A DNA stretch of 64,000 bases from Fictibacillus aquaticus (GCF_002245695.1 NZ_NOII01000001.1:992001-1056000); one strand, 5' to 3'. Shown: positions 34,170 through 44,294, counted from the stretch's first letter. Translations and numbers: made by a program. Notes: generated from the letters alone by a model not told the origin.

Positions 34170-35129
34170 TTATTTCACCGAATCTCCCTCGATCAAACTC
34201 ACATTGATTTTCTCTTTCTCTGCACCTTCATTCTTAATTAGCTTCAAAAGCTGCTCAGCCGCCAGCGCACCCCATTTATGCTTCGAATAGTTGATGGTAG
34301 CGAGCCTAGGATTCGTATAATGAGCGACTTCGATGTTATCGAATCCGATGATGGAAACATCATGTCCGACACGCAAATTGGACTTATTGATCTGGTTATA
34401 CATCCCAATTGCCATCTCATCGTTCAAACAGAAGGCTGCTGCAGGACCATTAAACTCATCCACCATGACCTGTCCCGCCGATTCACCAGAACCTTTGCCA
34501 AAGTCTCCATTCAGCTCAATATAATCAATCAACGGATATCGCTTTACCGCTTTCCGAACGGCGTTCAAACGCTGCTGGGCATCAAAAGAATCTTCAGGCC
34601 CCTTCACAACATACAGCTTGCTGTGTCCTTTTTCTGCCACATAATCAACTGCCAATGTTGCTCCAGCTTTATTATCCAACAGCACCTGCGAGATGTTGTT
34701 ATGATCCATCTCCCGGTCCATGACAACAAGCTTGTGCCCACGGTCAGCGTGACTCAGTAACTCGTCCGTTGAAAATGTGGCATCTAAGATAATCGCGCCG
34801 TCAATCATCCGCTCGGGCAGAAACCGGTGCGACTTTTCTCCGCTGCATACGATCAGTTCATAGCCGTTATTGTTCAGCGTTTCCATCATCCCTTGCAGCA
34901 GCTGGCCGTAAAACGCACCGCTGTAGTCGGTCAAAAATACACCGATGATGTTCGTCTGTCTTTTTTTCAATGAGCGGGCCGCCGCACTCGGCCGGTAATC
35001 CAGCTCTTTGGCTATAGCCATAATGCGTTCGGTTGTTTCCTTCGTCACCTTCGTACTCCCGTTCAAGGCGTAGGAAACCGTCGATATGGACACACCCGCT
35101 ATTTTTGCGATGTCTTTTATACTGACCAA
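34170..35129 (-). CDS. LacI-family regulator of the beta-1,2-glucan locus
   Basis: 319 residues. N-terminal helix-turn-helix SIKDIAKIAGVSISTVSYALNG and hinge helix YRPSAAARSLKK, followed by the sugar-binding fold (IIGVFLTDYSGAFYGQL and DVSIIGFDNIEVA). The likely start is TTG 35129, with GGAGAGAG upstream; the open frame upstream lacks the family pattern. Probably represses the GH3/GH94 genes, the ABC transporter and the distant GH144 gene through GAAACGTTTC boxes. A similar box at 35155-35162 suggests autoregulation. Confidence 0.85.
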   Translation of the reverse strand: MVSIKDIAKIAGVSISTVSYALNGSTKVTKETTERIMAIAKELDYRPSAAARSLKKRQTNIIGVFLTDYSGAFYGQLLQGMMETLNNNGYELIVCSGEKSHRFLPERMIDGAIILDATFSTDELLSHADRGHKLVVMDREMDHNNISQVLLDNKAGATLAVDYVAEKGHSKLYVVKGPEDSFDAQQRLNAVRKAVKRYPLIDYIELNGDFGKGSGESAGQVMVDEFNGPAAAFCLNDEMAIGMYNQINKSNLRVGHDVSIIGFDNIEVAHYTNPRLATINYSKHKWGALAAEQLLKLIKNEGAEKEKINVSLIEGDSVK

Positions 35130-35152
35130 TGACTCTCTCTCCAATCTTGGCT

Positions 35153-35165
35153 GCAAACGTTTTCT
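35153..35165. promoter_or_regulatory. Putative LacI operator near the regulator gene
   Basis: Core AAACGTTT within GCAAACGTTTTC, 24 bases upstream of the LacI gene start and a near match to the other operators. Confidence 0.4.
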
Positions 35166-35252
35166 ATTATTATACAATGACATGAAAGCAGTTTGCCGAT
35201 TTTTGCTAGAGATGGAACAAGGCAACCTGATAATCAGGCCGCCTGTTTCCCA

Positions 35253-38200
35253 TTACATATACACATGAATAACGTTATATCTTTGATTTAAAAGGTCTGA
35301 AATAACACTTCTTTGCACACGCATTCCGCCTTTTCTGTAGCGGTTTTCAATGCGGACAGATTCTGCCTCAATATGATTGACGACGACTTTCCCGCTCTTT
35401 TCACCATGCAAATGATAATGGAACGTCACAGGTTTTCCGTCGATTACATACCGGAATTCAAGTCCATCGAGTGAATCCGGCAAAACAGGGTCTATTATCA
35501 AGTCTTCCCCTGCCGTCCGAATGCCCAAACAATTTGAGATCAGCTGGTTCATGTAGATTCCAGGACCGCTTGAGTAAATTCTCCAGCCTCCTTTGACCTT
35601 TGCATCACCTGTTTTGAGTTCACCGAAACGTTCTTCCGCTTCATAACGCGATTTGAAATCTCCGTCCGAACTGCTGAAGTACGCGTTGCTCTGGCGGCGC
35701 TCCGCATTCGGCACCGCATCCTGAATGCCGACTGGATTGATCACGTTAAGGCCGCGCCAGACTTCATCTGTTTTACCGAGTTTGGCCATCGCCTCAACGA
35801 ATCGGATGTGGGCATGGACATATTGCAGACCAACCTCGCGTCCGAAGTTCGACGCCTGTTCGGCACGCTTGAAATGTGTGCTCACACCGCCTTTATATTG
35901 CGCAGGCTTGTTCATGAGTCTAACGCCATCCGGGCAGTAGAACTTCTCACATATCAAATCATAGTGCTGTTGAGCTTGTTCTGCCGTTAATAGTTCGGCG
36001 ATCATGCTGCGCGTCATCGGCAGCAGACGGTATTGTACTCCTGTCGTATCATCAGTCGGATGGAGCATCAATTTAGCCTCGTCCTGTTTTTCCATGTATA
36101 CAAAACCTGGAATTACATCGTCTTGAAGCATGTACTTTTGGAAATCATCTTTAATATTTTGCGACAGCTGTGTCATTTCTTCTGCCGCTTCGCCGTTCAC
36201 GTTTTCAAGCAGTTTCGAGAACTGCGTGATCGTCTGATACGTGAGCGCAACTGTCCACGAACTGATCAAATACTGCTTCAGGTCAGGATTTGCCGGCTGG
36301 AGCGTGTCATCCCAGTCACCGTCTCCGTAAGAAGACAAATGAGTATCATGCAAAAAGTTGTTCTTTATATATTGAATTTGTTTTTGAATATGCTCGTAAA
36401 GTGTCTCTTTTTTTTCTGTAAAACCAAAGCCTTCGCTGTCTGTGTATGGCACGTTTTCCTCTAAAATGCTAAAATCATGCGTTGCCACAAGATACTCAGT
36501 GACAGCTTTCAGCGGCCAGACGATGATATCGCCATGGCTTTCTTCTTGCTGAATTTTGTGATACTCATCGAACATGAACCATTGAGGCCAGTTTCCTGTG
36601 CTCTCATATTGATGAGTATATACTGTCAATAAAATATCTCTTACAGCATCATGATGCTGCATCGCAAGGAAATATTCGGTCGGCCCCTGGCACACATCAC
36701 GTGTTCCCCACGCCGCGCCGCCATATTGCTCGAGTCCGTGCGGAACAGAATAATGAATCATCATGTTGTGAGTGTACCATGATGACAGGACGTTCATTTT
36801 CTGAAGCTCTTCCGTCTCTTCACCATGCTGAGACAGACGGAAACCGCGTTTCACACCGTTCATGTAATCACGATATTTTGCCACCTCTTGCTCCGCATCA
36901 CGCTCAGCAAATGGAATGTCCTGCCCGTCAATCAGCCCCTGTACCGTCAGCTTCCATTCGGCCGCTGGCTGAACGTCTAACACTACAAGCGAAGCTGAGC
37001 CCGTTTGCATGCCTTTTCCGAAGATTCGCTCATCACTCACCGACATCTCAGCACCGTCCACTTTCATACGGTATCTTAGATACGGATACGTTTTGGCGCT
37101 GTCAGAAGCCTGATCGGCTGTAAACGTCAACACGTTATTTTCCTTATGCATATGGAACGGAACATCATATTCCATGTTGTTCATCGACACTTGGTTCGTC
37201 ACAAGATAGCGATACGATTTACCGCTTTGTGAGGTAACCTGCAGCTGAACTTCAGGTGTATCAACCGTTGTGAAGTTCGTGATGATGATCGTGTCATCTT
37301 CTGTCTTGTAATACCAGCGTGCATAGTTGAATCCCATCTCAAACAATGACGGCATCGTCAGAAGATAGAATCGGCCGTCACGTTCCACATAAATACGCTG
37401 CCCGGATGTTTTTGTGATGTTCAATGCATTTCGGGTGTTAGTCAGCATCTTATGAAACGACGTATTGCCGACAACAAGCTGCGAGTTGAACACACCGTAC
37501 ATATACGAAGTCGTCGTGATCGTATCAGGCTTGTAGTGCACTGTCTCACCTGTTACGAGAATATGGCCATGCGGACGTTCTACAATTCTTTCTTTTGCCG
37601 GAAGCACCACGTGATCATGCTCAGGCGTAAAGAACGACAGCAGTGCATCACCTTCACGTTCTTCTAAAATTCTTTCAGGATAAAGCTTCTGAATCTCTTT
37701 TTCCGTCATTTCAACAGTTTGGAGTGATCCAGCAAATACTTCAGAAAGTTCTACATCTGGCATCAAGGCCGCATGACTATTTTCAAGCTTCTGAACCTCT
37801 TCCCAAGCTTGCTGTACCTCTTCCGAAAATTCCAGCTCCATCACTGCGGCTGGATGATCTTCTTTAAACACTCCGTAAAATACAAATCTCTCTTTTCCGT
37901 TGAGTTCTACTTTTTCCGACTGCAGGGCGATATACGCGAACTCATATTGATAGACTTCATTTGCGAGATGCTCCTGTTTCAGAGCTTCTGGCTCATCCGT
38001 CTCTTTATAAGACAATCCGAAAAATTGAAAGCCGTCTGTTGAAAAACCATCCGATTTGTTCAATGAACCTTGCTGCAAATACGGAAATGCCTTTCCGTTC
38101 GGCTGATTCTGGCGTGAACAAATGACATATCCAAGCTTGCTGTCATCGAACACTTTATGGTCAATATATTGCGATGTGAACGCTTCATTCGTCCTTACTG

Positions 38201-38594
38201 CACCTTGGTGGGCGATCCCTACGTCTTGTCCGTATACGAGATCGGCTTCTCCTTCACCATCGAGAACAACATCCCAGAACCAGATACCCTGCTTCGTTAA
38301 CGTTAACGTCACTTCATACGAAACACCTTCGACCGCACCTTCCCAGATCACCTGCTTATCAGTATGGTGTACCTTGCTTCCAGAACGTACTCCAAGCAGC
38401 GGGTACGCTTTTACTCCGTCAAGCTGGTGCAATCTCAAATAAATATTGTTCAATGACCCGTCGATCGGATTGGATGCGAGCTGGTTGATCATCGTCTGGC
38501 CGTGGGACATCTTATACACGTCACCACTGTTCAAGAATGAAAAGGTAAAATCTCCTGCTTTTATTTCAAACGTTGCTTCTGTCGCTGTTGTCAT
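35253..38594 (-). CDS. GH94 1,2-beta-oligoglucan phosphorylase-like enzyme
   Basis: 1113 residues, the size of 1,2-beta-oligoglucan phosphorylase (SOGP) of Listeria innocua, as I recall it. Predicted to phosphorolyse beta-1,2-glucooligosaccharides to glucose 1-phosphate. N-terminal beta-sandwich about 1-500, then the (alpha/alpha)6 barrel with AWGTRDVCQGPTEYF and the catalytic-acid loop SSYGDGDWDDTLQP (Asp near 762/763). No signal peptide, so cytoplasmic. Placed 18 bases after the GH3 gene; GH3, GH94 and LacI form one strand. Other GH94 activities (cellobiose, laminaribiose) are less likely given the length and neighbours. Confidence 0.82.
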   Translation of the reverse strand: MTTATEATFEIKAGDFTFSFLNSGDVYKMSHGQTMINQLASNPIDGSLNNIYLRLHQLDGVKAYPLLGVRSGSKVHHTDKQVIWEGAVEGVSYEVTLTLTKQGIWFWDVVLDGEGEADLVYGQDVGIAHQGAVRTNEAFTSQYIDHKVFDDSKLGYVICSRQNQPNGKAFPYLQQGSLNKSDGFSTDGFQFFGLSYKETDEPEALKQEHLANEVYQYEFAYIALQSEKVELNGKERFVFYGVFKEDHPAAVMELEFSEEVQQAWEEVQKLENSHAALMPDVELSEVFAGSLQTVEMTEKEIQKLYPERILEEREGDALLSFFTPEHDHVVLPAKERIVERPHGHILVTGETVHYKPDTITTTSYMYGVFNSQLVVGNTSFHKMLTNTRNALNITKTSGQRIYVERDGRFYLLTMPSLFEMGFNYARWYYKTEDDTIIITNFTTVDTPEVQLQVTSQSGKSYRYLVTNQVSMNNMEYDVPFHMHKENNVLTFTADQASDSAKTYPYLRYRMKVDGAEMSVSDERIFGKGMQTGSASLVVLDVQPAAEWKLTVQGLIDGQDIPFAERDAEQEVAKYRDYMNGVKRGFRLSQHGEETEELQKMNVLSSWYTHNMMIHYSVPHGLEQYGGAAWGTRDVCQGPTEYFLAMQHHDAVRDILLTVYTHQYESTGNWPQWFMFDEYHKIQQEESHGDIIVWPLKAVTEYLVATHDFSILEENVPYTDSEGFGFTEKKETLYEHIQKQIQYIKNNFLHDTHLSSYGDGDWDDTLQPANPDLKQYLISSWTVALTYQTITQFSKLLENVNGEAAEEMTQLSQNIKDDFQKYMLQDDVIPGFVYMEKQDEAKLMLHPTDDTTGVQYRLLPMTRSMIAELLTAEQAQQHYDLICEKFYCPDGVRLMNKPAQYKGGVSTHFKRAEQASNFGREVGLQYVHAHIRFVEAMAKLGKTDEVWRGLNVINPVGIQDAVPNAERRQSNAYFSSSDGDFKSRYEAEERFGELKTGDAKVKGGWRIYSSGPGIYMNQLISNCLGIRTAGEDLIIDPVLPDSLDGLEFRYVIDGKPVTFHYHLHGEKSGKVVVNHIEAESVRIENRYRKGGMRVQRSVISDLLNQRYNVIHVYM

Positions 38595-38612
38595 GGTTTT
38601 CCCCTCGATTCT

Positions 38613-40772
38613 TTATTTCAGAAGTGTGAACGTTGCCGATTGAACATCGCGGCTGTTCGGTCCTGCATAAACGGTGAACGTTCCCGCATCGCTTTTATAA
38701 GTAAGATTTATATGATGATAGCGAAGCTGCTCCTCGGTTAAAGTGAAACTTACAGTCTTCTTATCTCCCGGCTGCAGCGGCAGCTTTTCAAAGTCTTTTA
38801 ATTCTTTTAGCGGGCGGATTACTTCACCCGCCATATCACGCACGTACATTTGAACGATCTCTTCGCCTGCCATAGAGCCTGTGTTCTTCACATCCACACT
38901 GATAGTGAGCGTTTCATCAGGTGTCATCGTTTCTGACGAAATCTGGAGTCCGCTGTATTCATATGTTGTATAGCTTAAGCCGTAGCCGAACGGATAAAGC
39001 GGTTCATTCGGGATGTCCAGATATTGCGAGACATAACGCACTTGCGCATCAGGTGCACCTTGCGGCCGGCCTGTGTTGTAGTTGTTGTAATATACCGGAA
39101 CCTGCCCAACAGTATGCGGAAACGACATCGACAGCTTACCGGAAAAGTTTGCATCACCGTATAAAAGGTCTGCCAGCGCCGCTCCGCCTTCTGTTCCCGG
39201 ATACCACGCCTCTACGATCGCGTCACATTCCTGAACAACACCTGTCAGATCAAGCGGACGTCCGTTAAAGAGGACAACTACGATTGGCTTGCCGAGCTGT
39301 TTTATTGTTGATAAAAGCTCCAACTGGACTTCCGGCAACCTGATATCTCCGCGGCAACCCGCTTCTCCGCTCATATCAGAATGCTCACCGAGCGCCAGAA
39401 CAATCACATCTGCTTTTTCGCCGGCATCGAGCGCCCCGTTCAACATTTCCTCAGAGCCTGTTTCAATATCCGATCCTTTAGCCACGAAAATTCCGCTCGA
39501 TTTTTCAAGCAATCCATCATAAAGCTGAACCGCCTCTTCTTTCGATCCCTGCCAAGACCATGGTCCAAGAATGTCTCCGCTCTGCGCAAAAGGTCCGATG
39601 AGTGCTACTTTCTGCTCTGTTTTCAAAGGTAAAATTCCGCTGTTCTTCAGCAGCACGCTTGATTTAACTGCGAGCTCTTTTGCTGCCTTCCGATGATCGG
39701 CGTGCATGATAAGCTCTTGCTCACGCTCCACATCCGCTCCTCGGTGAGGATTTTCAAAAAGCCCTAACTTCTCTTTCAGTTCTAGAATCCGGATCACAGC
39801 CTCGTCTATCAAACTCACTTCTAATGATCCTTCTTCAACCAGTTCTTTCACGTGATGAACATACGTTGATGTCATCATCTCAATATCAACGCCGGCTTCG
39901 ATTGCTTTTCGTGCCGCTTCTTTTTCGTCCTCTGCCACACCGTGCGGTATCATTTCTTTTACTGCACCCCAGTCAGAGATGAGCACACCGTTAAAGCCAA
40001 TTTCCTCACGCAGCAAATCGCGCATGAGCCAGCGGTTGCCGGTTGCCGGTACACCTTCTACCGTATTGAACGCCGTCATGACCATCTCGCAGCCTTCGTC
40101 GAGCGCGGCTTTATAAGCTGGCAAATACGATTCACGCAGCTGCCGTTCGGACATATCGACGGTATTGTAGTCGCGTCCGCCTTCTGCTGCACCGTATGCG
40201 GCAAAGTGCTTCACGCACGCTGCTACGCGATCTGTCTCCTCCGTCATATTATTGCCCTGGAAACCGCGGACGAACGCCCGAGCAAATTCGCTGTTCAGAT
40301 AAGGATCTTCTCCCGTGCTCTCCATCACTCTTCCCCAGCGCGGGTCGCGCACAAGATCGACCATCGGTGCGAACGTTACATGCACTCCTGAAACCGATGC
40401 TTCTTTCGCAGCAATCTCTGCGCTTCGCTCTGCTTCTTCCGTATCCCATGAGCAGCCGATCGCAAGCGGAACAGGAAAGATCGTTTTAAATCCGTGCACG
40501 ATGTCTGCCATCATTAATAGTGGAATGCCGAGACGGTTTTCTTTTAAATGAGTTTCCTGGATGCTGCGCACCTCTTTGGCCCCTGAAGCACCAAGAACAG
40601 AACCGGTGTTTTGCACAACCTCCTCCGTTATTCCAAGCTCCGCCATCGGACCGGTGATCTGCCCGCCGTCTGATGCTCCTTTATAAAAAGGCGTAGCCAG
40701 CTGTGTCAGCTGGGCGATCTTTTCTTCTAATGTCATCTGCTGCAGCAGACTTTGGATACGGTTTGTGGTCAT
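38613..40772 (-). CDS. GH3 family beta-glucosidase
   Basis: 719 residues in the order GH3 N-domain, GH3 C-domain and fibronectin-III-like C-terminus (NTGSMAGEEIVQMYVRD). Nucleophile Asp is in GVLISDWGAVKEM (about residue 275); the KHFAAYG loop is present. No signal peptide, so intracellular. In this context it should hydrolyse sophorose or short beta-1,2 oligosaccharides left by the phosphorylase. Start: AGGAGG eight bases before ATG at 40770-40772. It is driven by a consensus promoter with a GAAACGTTTC operator. Confidence 0.87.
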   Translation of the reverse strand: MTTNRIQSLLQQMTLEEKIAQLTQLATPFYKGASDGGQITGPMAELGITEEVVQNTGSVLGASGAKEVRSIQETHLKENRLGIPLLMMADIVHGFKTIFPVPLAIGCSWDTEEAERSAEIAAKEASVSGVHVTFAPMVDLVRDPRWGRVMESTGEDPYLNSEFARAFVRGFQGNNMTEETDRVAACVKHFAAYGAAEGGRDYNTVDMSERQLRESYLPAYKAALDEGCEMVMTAFNTVEGVPATGNRWLMRDLLREEIGFNGVLISDWGAVKEMIPHGVAEDEKEAARKAIEAGVDIEMMTSTYVHHVKELVEEGSLEVSLIDEAVIRILELKEKLGLFENPHRGADVEREQELIMHADHRKAAKELAVKSSVLLKNSGILPLKTEQKVALIGPFAQSGDILGPWSWQGSKEEAVQLYDGLLEKSSGIFVAKGSDIETGSEEMLNGALDAGEKADVIVLALGEHSDMSGEAGCRGDIRLPEVQLELLSTIKQLGKPIVVVLFNGRPLDLTGVVQECDAIVEAWYPGTEGGAALADLLYGDANFSGKLSMSFPHTVGQVPVYYNNYNTGRPQGAPDAQVRYVSQYLDIPNEPLYPFGYGLSYTTYEYSGLQISSETMTPDETLTISVDVKNTGSMAGEEIVQMYVRDMAGEVIRPLKELKDFEKLPLQPGDKKTVSFTLTEEQLRYHHINLTYKSDAGTFTVYAGPNSRDVQSATFTLLK

Positions 40773-40815
40773 TAACATATCCTCCTCTATTAATATGGAC
40801 ACTATTTTGTTTTTC

Positions 40816-40825
40816 GAAACGTTTC
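40816..40825. promoter_or_regulatory. GAAACGTTTC operator for the GH3-GH94-LacI unit
   Basis: Perfect 10-bp palindrome just downstream of the TTGACA/TATAAT promoter of the GH3 gene, at about +10 to +20, as expected for LacI-type repression. Confidence 0.75.
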
Positions 40826-40841
40826 TATTGAAGTCAAGGCG

Positions 40842-40870
40842 ATTATATGACTCTCTCTCCTGAGTGTCAA
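40842..40870 (-). promoter_or_regulatory. Consensus SigA promoter of the GH3 gene
   Basis: TTGACA (40865-40870), 17-base spacer, TATAAT (40842-40847) on the minus strand: a perfect match to the vegetative consensus. Confidence 0.8.
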
Positions 40871-40976
40871 TTTCGAAGTTAGGTAGAACACATCGCCATC
40901 ATACTTATAAAACCTTTTATTATCAAGGTTTCACAGCCCACAATGTGGAAAATAAAAGTATTTTTCATTTCGTGTA

Positions 40977-41005
40977 TTGAAAACGATTACAACTTGAATT
41001 ATAAT
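40977..41005 (+). promoter_or_regulatory. SigA promoter with cre-like site of the sugar ABC genes
   Basis: TTGAAA (40977-40982), 17-base spacer, TATAAT (41000-41005). TGAAAACGATTACA (40978-40991) overlaps the -35 and fits the cre pattern TGWAANCGNTNWCA, suggesting CcpA carbon-catabolite repression. Confidence 0.72.
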
Positions 41006-41014
41006 GTGCTTATC

Positions 41015-41079
41015 GAAACGTTTCAACAACTAATTTCACTATCTCACAATATTTTTTTCAGAGTTAATCAAAACGTTTC
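41015..41079. promoter_or_regulatory. LacI operators upstream of the sugar-binding protein gene
   Basis: GAAACGTTTC at 41015-41024, just downstream of the -10, and a second near-copy (AAAACGTTTC, 41070-41079) about 55 bases further on. Same motif as the GH3 and GH144 operators. Confidence 0.7.
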
Positions 41080-41168
41080 ACCTTTATACCACAGCATTTA
41101 TCTTTAACCAGCGCTGCAAATACTGCGGCTTTTGGGGCACTCTTTACTTAAGAACAGGGGGAACTACC

Positions 41169-42416
41169 ATGAAGAAGAATTGGTTTAAGAAAACAATGGC
41201 AAGCACGATGCTCGGCGCACTCGTTGTCTCTGGTGCACTATCCGGCTGTTCTGGCGGAGACAGTGACAAAACAACGATCACTGTTTGGGGAATGGGTGAA
41301 GAAGCGAAGTCCCTTCCTAAGATCGCGGAAGAATTCGAAAAGCAAAATCCGAAGATCGATGTTAAAGTACAGGCGATTCCTTGGGATCAAGCGCATGACA
41401 AGCTATTAACAGCTGTCGCATCAAAAAAAGGCCCAGACGTTGTTCAGATGGGTACGACTTGGATTCCTGAATTCGGTTCTGCAGGAGCATTGAAAGATCT
41501 GACTCCGCATGTGAAAGACTACCCGGAGCTTGATCCGAAAAACTATTATGAAGGTTCAGTTGAAACGACAAAGTACGAAGATAAAATGGTCGGTGTTCCT
41601 TGGTACATCGATACTCGTGTTCTTTACTACCGTTCTGATCTATTAAAAGAAGCGGGCTATGACAGCGCGCCGAAAACTTGGGACGAGCTAAAGGATGCAG
41701 CGGACAAGCTGGCTGACCGCGGCAAAGGCAAGTATGGCATCACGCTTGATCCTAAAGAGCAGAGCTTATCGTTCATGTTCGCACGCCAGAACGGTTCCGA
41801 GCTTCTGGACGCTGAGGGCAAGCCAATGTTTAACGAGCCGAAATTCGTTGAAGCCGTTGAATATTTGAACAGTTTCTACAAATCAGGTGCTGCTCCGAAA
41901 GAAGACCTTGGACTTGATATCATTCAGGCATTCGGCAACGACGGCATCCTTCCAATGTTCATCAGCGGACCGTGGATGATCAAGATGATCAACGACCAAG
42001 CTCCTGACTTGAAAGGAAAATGGTCAACAGCTGTTCTGCCTGCAAAAGAAAACAACCTTTCTGCTCTAGGCGGATCAAACCTGTCAGTATTTGAGCATAC
42101 AGAGCATGAAAAAGAAGCATTAAAATTCCTTTCATTCATGAGCAAGCCAGAAACACAGCTAAAGTGGATGGACATGACAAACTCTCTGCCTTCTACACAA
42201 AAGGCGTGGGAAGATCCTTCATTAAAAGACAACGAACTTTACCAAGCGTTCGGCGAGCAGATGGAATCTTCCAAGCCAATGCCAGTCATCAAACAATGGG
42301 AAAAAATTGCTCAAACGTACCTTTCTAGCTATGAGAAAATCTACCGCGGCGGTGCGAATGTAGAAAAAGAAATGGATGCTTTCCAGAAAAAATCAGAAAA
42401 CATTTTAAAGAAATAA
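41169..42416 (+). CDS. Sugar ABC transporter substrate-binding lipoprotein
   Basis: 415 residues, family 1 solute-binding protein. Lipoprotein signal MKKNWFKKTMASTMLGALVV with lipobox LSGC. Fold marks: TITVWGMGEEAKSLPKIAEEFEKQ, GPDVVQMGTTWIPEFG and AALDPKEQSLSFMF-type core. In L. innocua the homologous position is held by a protein that binds beta-1,2-glucooligosaccharides (as I recall). Divergent from the GH3-GH94 unit, with LacI operators and a cre-like site in the intergenic region. GGGGGAACTACC precedes the ATG. Confidence 0.87.
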   Translation: MKKNWFKKTMASTMLGALVVSGALSGCSGGDSDKTTITVWGMGEEAKSLPKIAEEFEKQNPKIDVKVQAIPWDQAHDKLLTAVASKKGPDVVQMGTTWIPEFGSAGALKDLTPHVKDYPELDPKNYYEGSVETTKYEDKMVGVPWYIDTRVLYYRSDLLKEAGYDSAPKTWDELKDAADKLADRGKGKYGITLDPKEQSLSFMFARQNGSELLDAEGKPMFNEPKFVEAVEYLNSFYKSGAAPKEDLGLDIIQAFGNDGILPMFISGPWMIKMINDQAPDLKGKWSTAVLPAKENNLSALGGSNLSVFEHTEHEKEALKFLSFMSKPETQLKWMDMTNSLPSTQKAWEDPSLKDNELYQAFGEQMESSKPMPVIKQWEKIAQTYLSSYEKIYRGGANVEKEMDAFQKKSENILKK

Positions 42417-42435
42417 GTCCGGTTTCTATAGGCAT

Positions 42436-42459
42436 AACGAGCAGGTTATCCTGCTCGTT
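42436..42459 (+). terminator. Intra-operon hairpin after the binding-protein gene
   Basis: AACGAGCAGG / CCTGCTCGTT stem-loop without a strong T tract; likely attenuates expression of the permeases relative to the binding protein. Confidence 0.6.
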
Positions 42460-42508
42460 GTCCTTTATATAGCGGTCACTCGGGCGTTAATGGAAGGAAG
42501 GGACAGAC

Positions 42509-43393
42509 ATGAAAAGCTATTCAAACAAAACCCCGTATCTATTTATCGGGCCAGCTATCACCTTGCTTATGCTATTCTCTCTCCTGCCGATCTTCGTTGC
42601 ACTTATCATCAGCTTCACGGATATTGACCTGGCCGGCATCGCCGACTGGTCGAACATCTCGTTTATCGGCCTAGAGAACTACAAAGAAATATTCAAAGAT
42701 CCTATTTTCTTAAAATCGATCGGAAACACCCTTTTTTATGTCGTGTTCGGCGTTCCTTTCGTCATTATCTGCTCGCTTGGTATCGCGCTTCTCATTAATT
42801 TCGGACAAGCCCGCATCTTCAAAGCGTTTCGTCTCGTGTTCTATATGCCTTCGATCACAAACGTGGTCGCGGTTGCGGTCGTGTGGGCGTATCTGTATAA
42901 CCCGCAGTTCGGTCTGTTCAACTACTTGCTAAGCTTCTTTAATGTTCCGGCTGTTCCTTGGCTGCAGGATCCGACGATGGCCAAAGTCTCGCTCATCGCC
43001 CTCGCCCTTTGGCGTGCGATCGGCGTAAACATGATCATCTTCCTCGCTGCATTGCAAGGAATTCCGAAAACATACTACGAAGCAGCACAGCTTGACGGCG
43101 CGAGCAACTGGAAACAGCTGACGAACATCACGCTTCCGCTTCTGCGCTACGCGATCTTCTTCGTATCGATCACAACGATGATCGGCTGGCTGCAATTTTT
43201 CGAAGAGCCTTTCGTCATGACAAAAGGCGGACCGCTCGACAGTACGACATCCGTCGCGTTATTCATCTATCGCAACGGATTCCAGCTAAGCAACTTCGGC
43301 TACGCAGCAGCAGGCTCATTCATCTTGTTCATCGCAATTATCATCATCACGATGATTCAATTCAGATTGCAGAAGAAAGATACAGACTTTTAA
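42509..43393 (+). CDS. Sugar ABC transporter permease (MalF-type)
   Basis: 294 residues with about six membrane segments and the EAA loop YYEAAQLDGASNWKQLTNITLPLL. It is the first permease of the sugar importer, 25 bases before the second. Start after GGAAGG. Confidence 0.88.
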   Translation: MKSYSNKTPYLFIGPAITLLMLFSLLPIFVALIISFTDIDLAGIADWSNISFIGLENYKEIFKDPIFLKSIGNTLFYVVFGVPFVIICSLGIALLINFGQARIFKAFRLVFYMPSITNVVAVAVVWAYLYNPQFGLFNYLLSFFNVPAVPWLQDPTMAKVSLIALALWRAIGVNMIIFLAALQGIPKTYYEAAQLDGASNWKQLTNITLPLLRYAIFFVSITTMIGWLQFFEEPFVMTKGGPLDSTTSVALFIYRNGFQLSNFGYAAAGSFILFIAIIIITMIQFRLQKKDTDF

Positions 43394-43417
43394 AGTGAGA
43401 AGATATGAGGTGAGAAC

Positions 43418-44275
43418 ATGAAAACGAACGCTTCTAATAAAGCTTTAACTAATGCCAAAAAGTCTTACAACACACAGCAATGGATCGCAGGAATCATCCT
43501 AGCGCTGGGCGGACTTCTTGTTTCCATCCCTTTTATCTGGATGATATTGTCGTCCTTTAAACCGGAAAGCGAAATCCTGCAGTTTCCTCCAACGCTGTGG
43601 CCAGAGGAGTTCACGCTCGAGCATTTCACATATCTGTTCGAAAACATGAACTTCGGTGTTTACTTGAAAAACACGATCATCGTCGTGCTCTGCTCATTCG
43701 GCGGACTCTTTCTGAACGCAATGGCAGGCTATGCTTTCGCTAAATACAAGTTTAAAGGCAAAGACAAATTGTTCTATCTCGTCCTGGCAACGATGATGAT
43801 TCCAGGTCAGGTCACAATGATTCCGGTATACCTGATCCTGAACCAGATGGGTCTGACAAACACAATGGCCGGTATCGTCCTTCCGGGACTGGTCGGGGCG
43901 TTCAGCATCTTCCTGTTCCGCCAGTTCATGAGCACGATTCCTGATGAACTGTTAGAAGCCGCACGTTTGGATGGCGCAAGCGAGTTCCGAGTGTTCATGC
44001 AGGTTATCCTGCCGATTTCCCGCCCAATCCTAGCCGTGCAGGGTATCCTGACGTTCATCGCAGGATGGAACAGCTTCCTCTGGCCGTTGATTATCGCCAA
44101 CGATGAAAGCCTGTACACGTTGTCAGTCGGTTTAAGCTTATTGAAAGGTCAATACGGCGGAAACTTCGCATTGCAGATGGCCGGCTCAACATTTATGGTA
44201 GTACCGATCATCATCATCTTCATGCTATTCCAGAAGCACATCATTGAAGGGTATACCATTTCGGGGATGAAGTAA
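43418..44275 (+). CDS. Sugar ABC transporter permease (MalG-type)
   Basis: 285 residues with six membrane segments and EAA loop LLEAARLDGASEFRVFMQVILPISRPILA; terminal KHIIEGYTISGMK is typical of MalG homologues. No ATPase gene is adjacent, so the importer must use a shared ATPase such as MsmX-type, as Bacillus sugar importers commonly do. Followed by a palindromic repeat and a strong terminator. Confidence 0.88.
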   Translation: MKTNASNKALTNAKKSYNTQQWIAGIILALGGLLVSIPFIWMILSSFKPESEILQFPPTLWPEEFTLEHFTYLFENMNFGVYLKNTIIVVLCSFGGLFLNAMAGYAFAKYKFKGKDKLFYLVLATMMIPGQVTMIPVYLILNQMGLTNTMAGIVLPGLVGAFSIFLFRQFMSTIPDELLEAARLDGASEFRVFMQVILPISRPILAVQGILTFIAGWNSFLWPLIIANDESLYTLSVGLSLLKGQYGGNFALQMAGSTFMVVPIIIIFMLFQKHIIEGYTISGMK

Positions 44276-44294
44276 GAAAACATAAAAAAAATTC

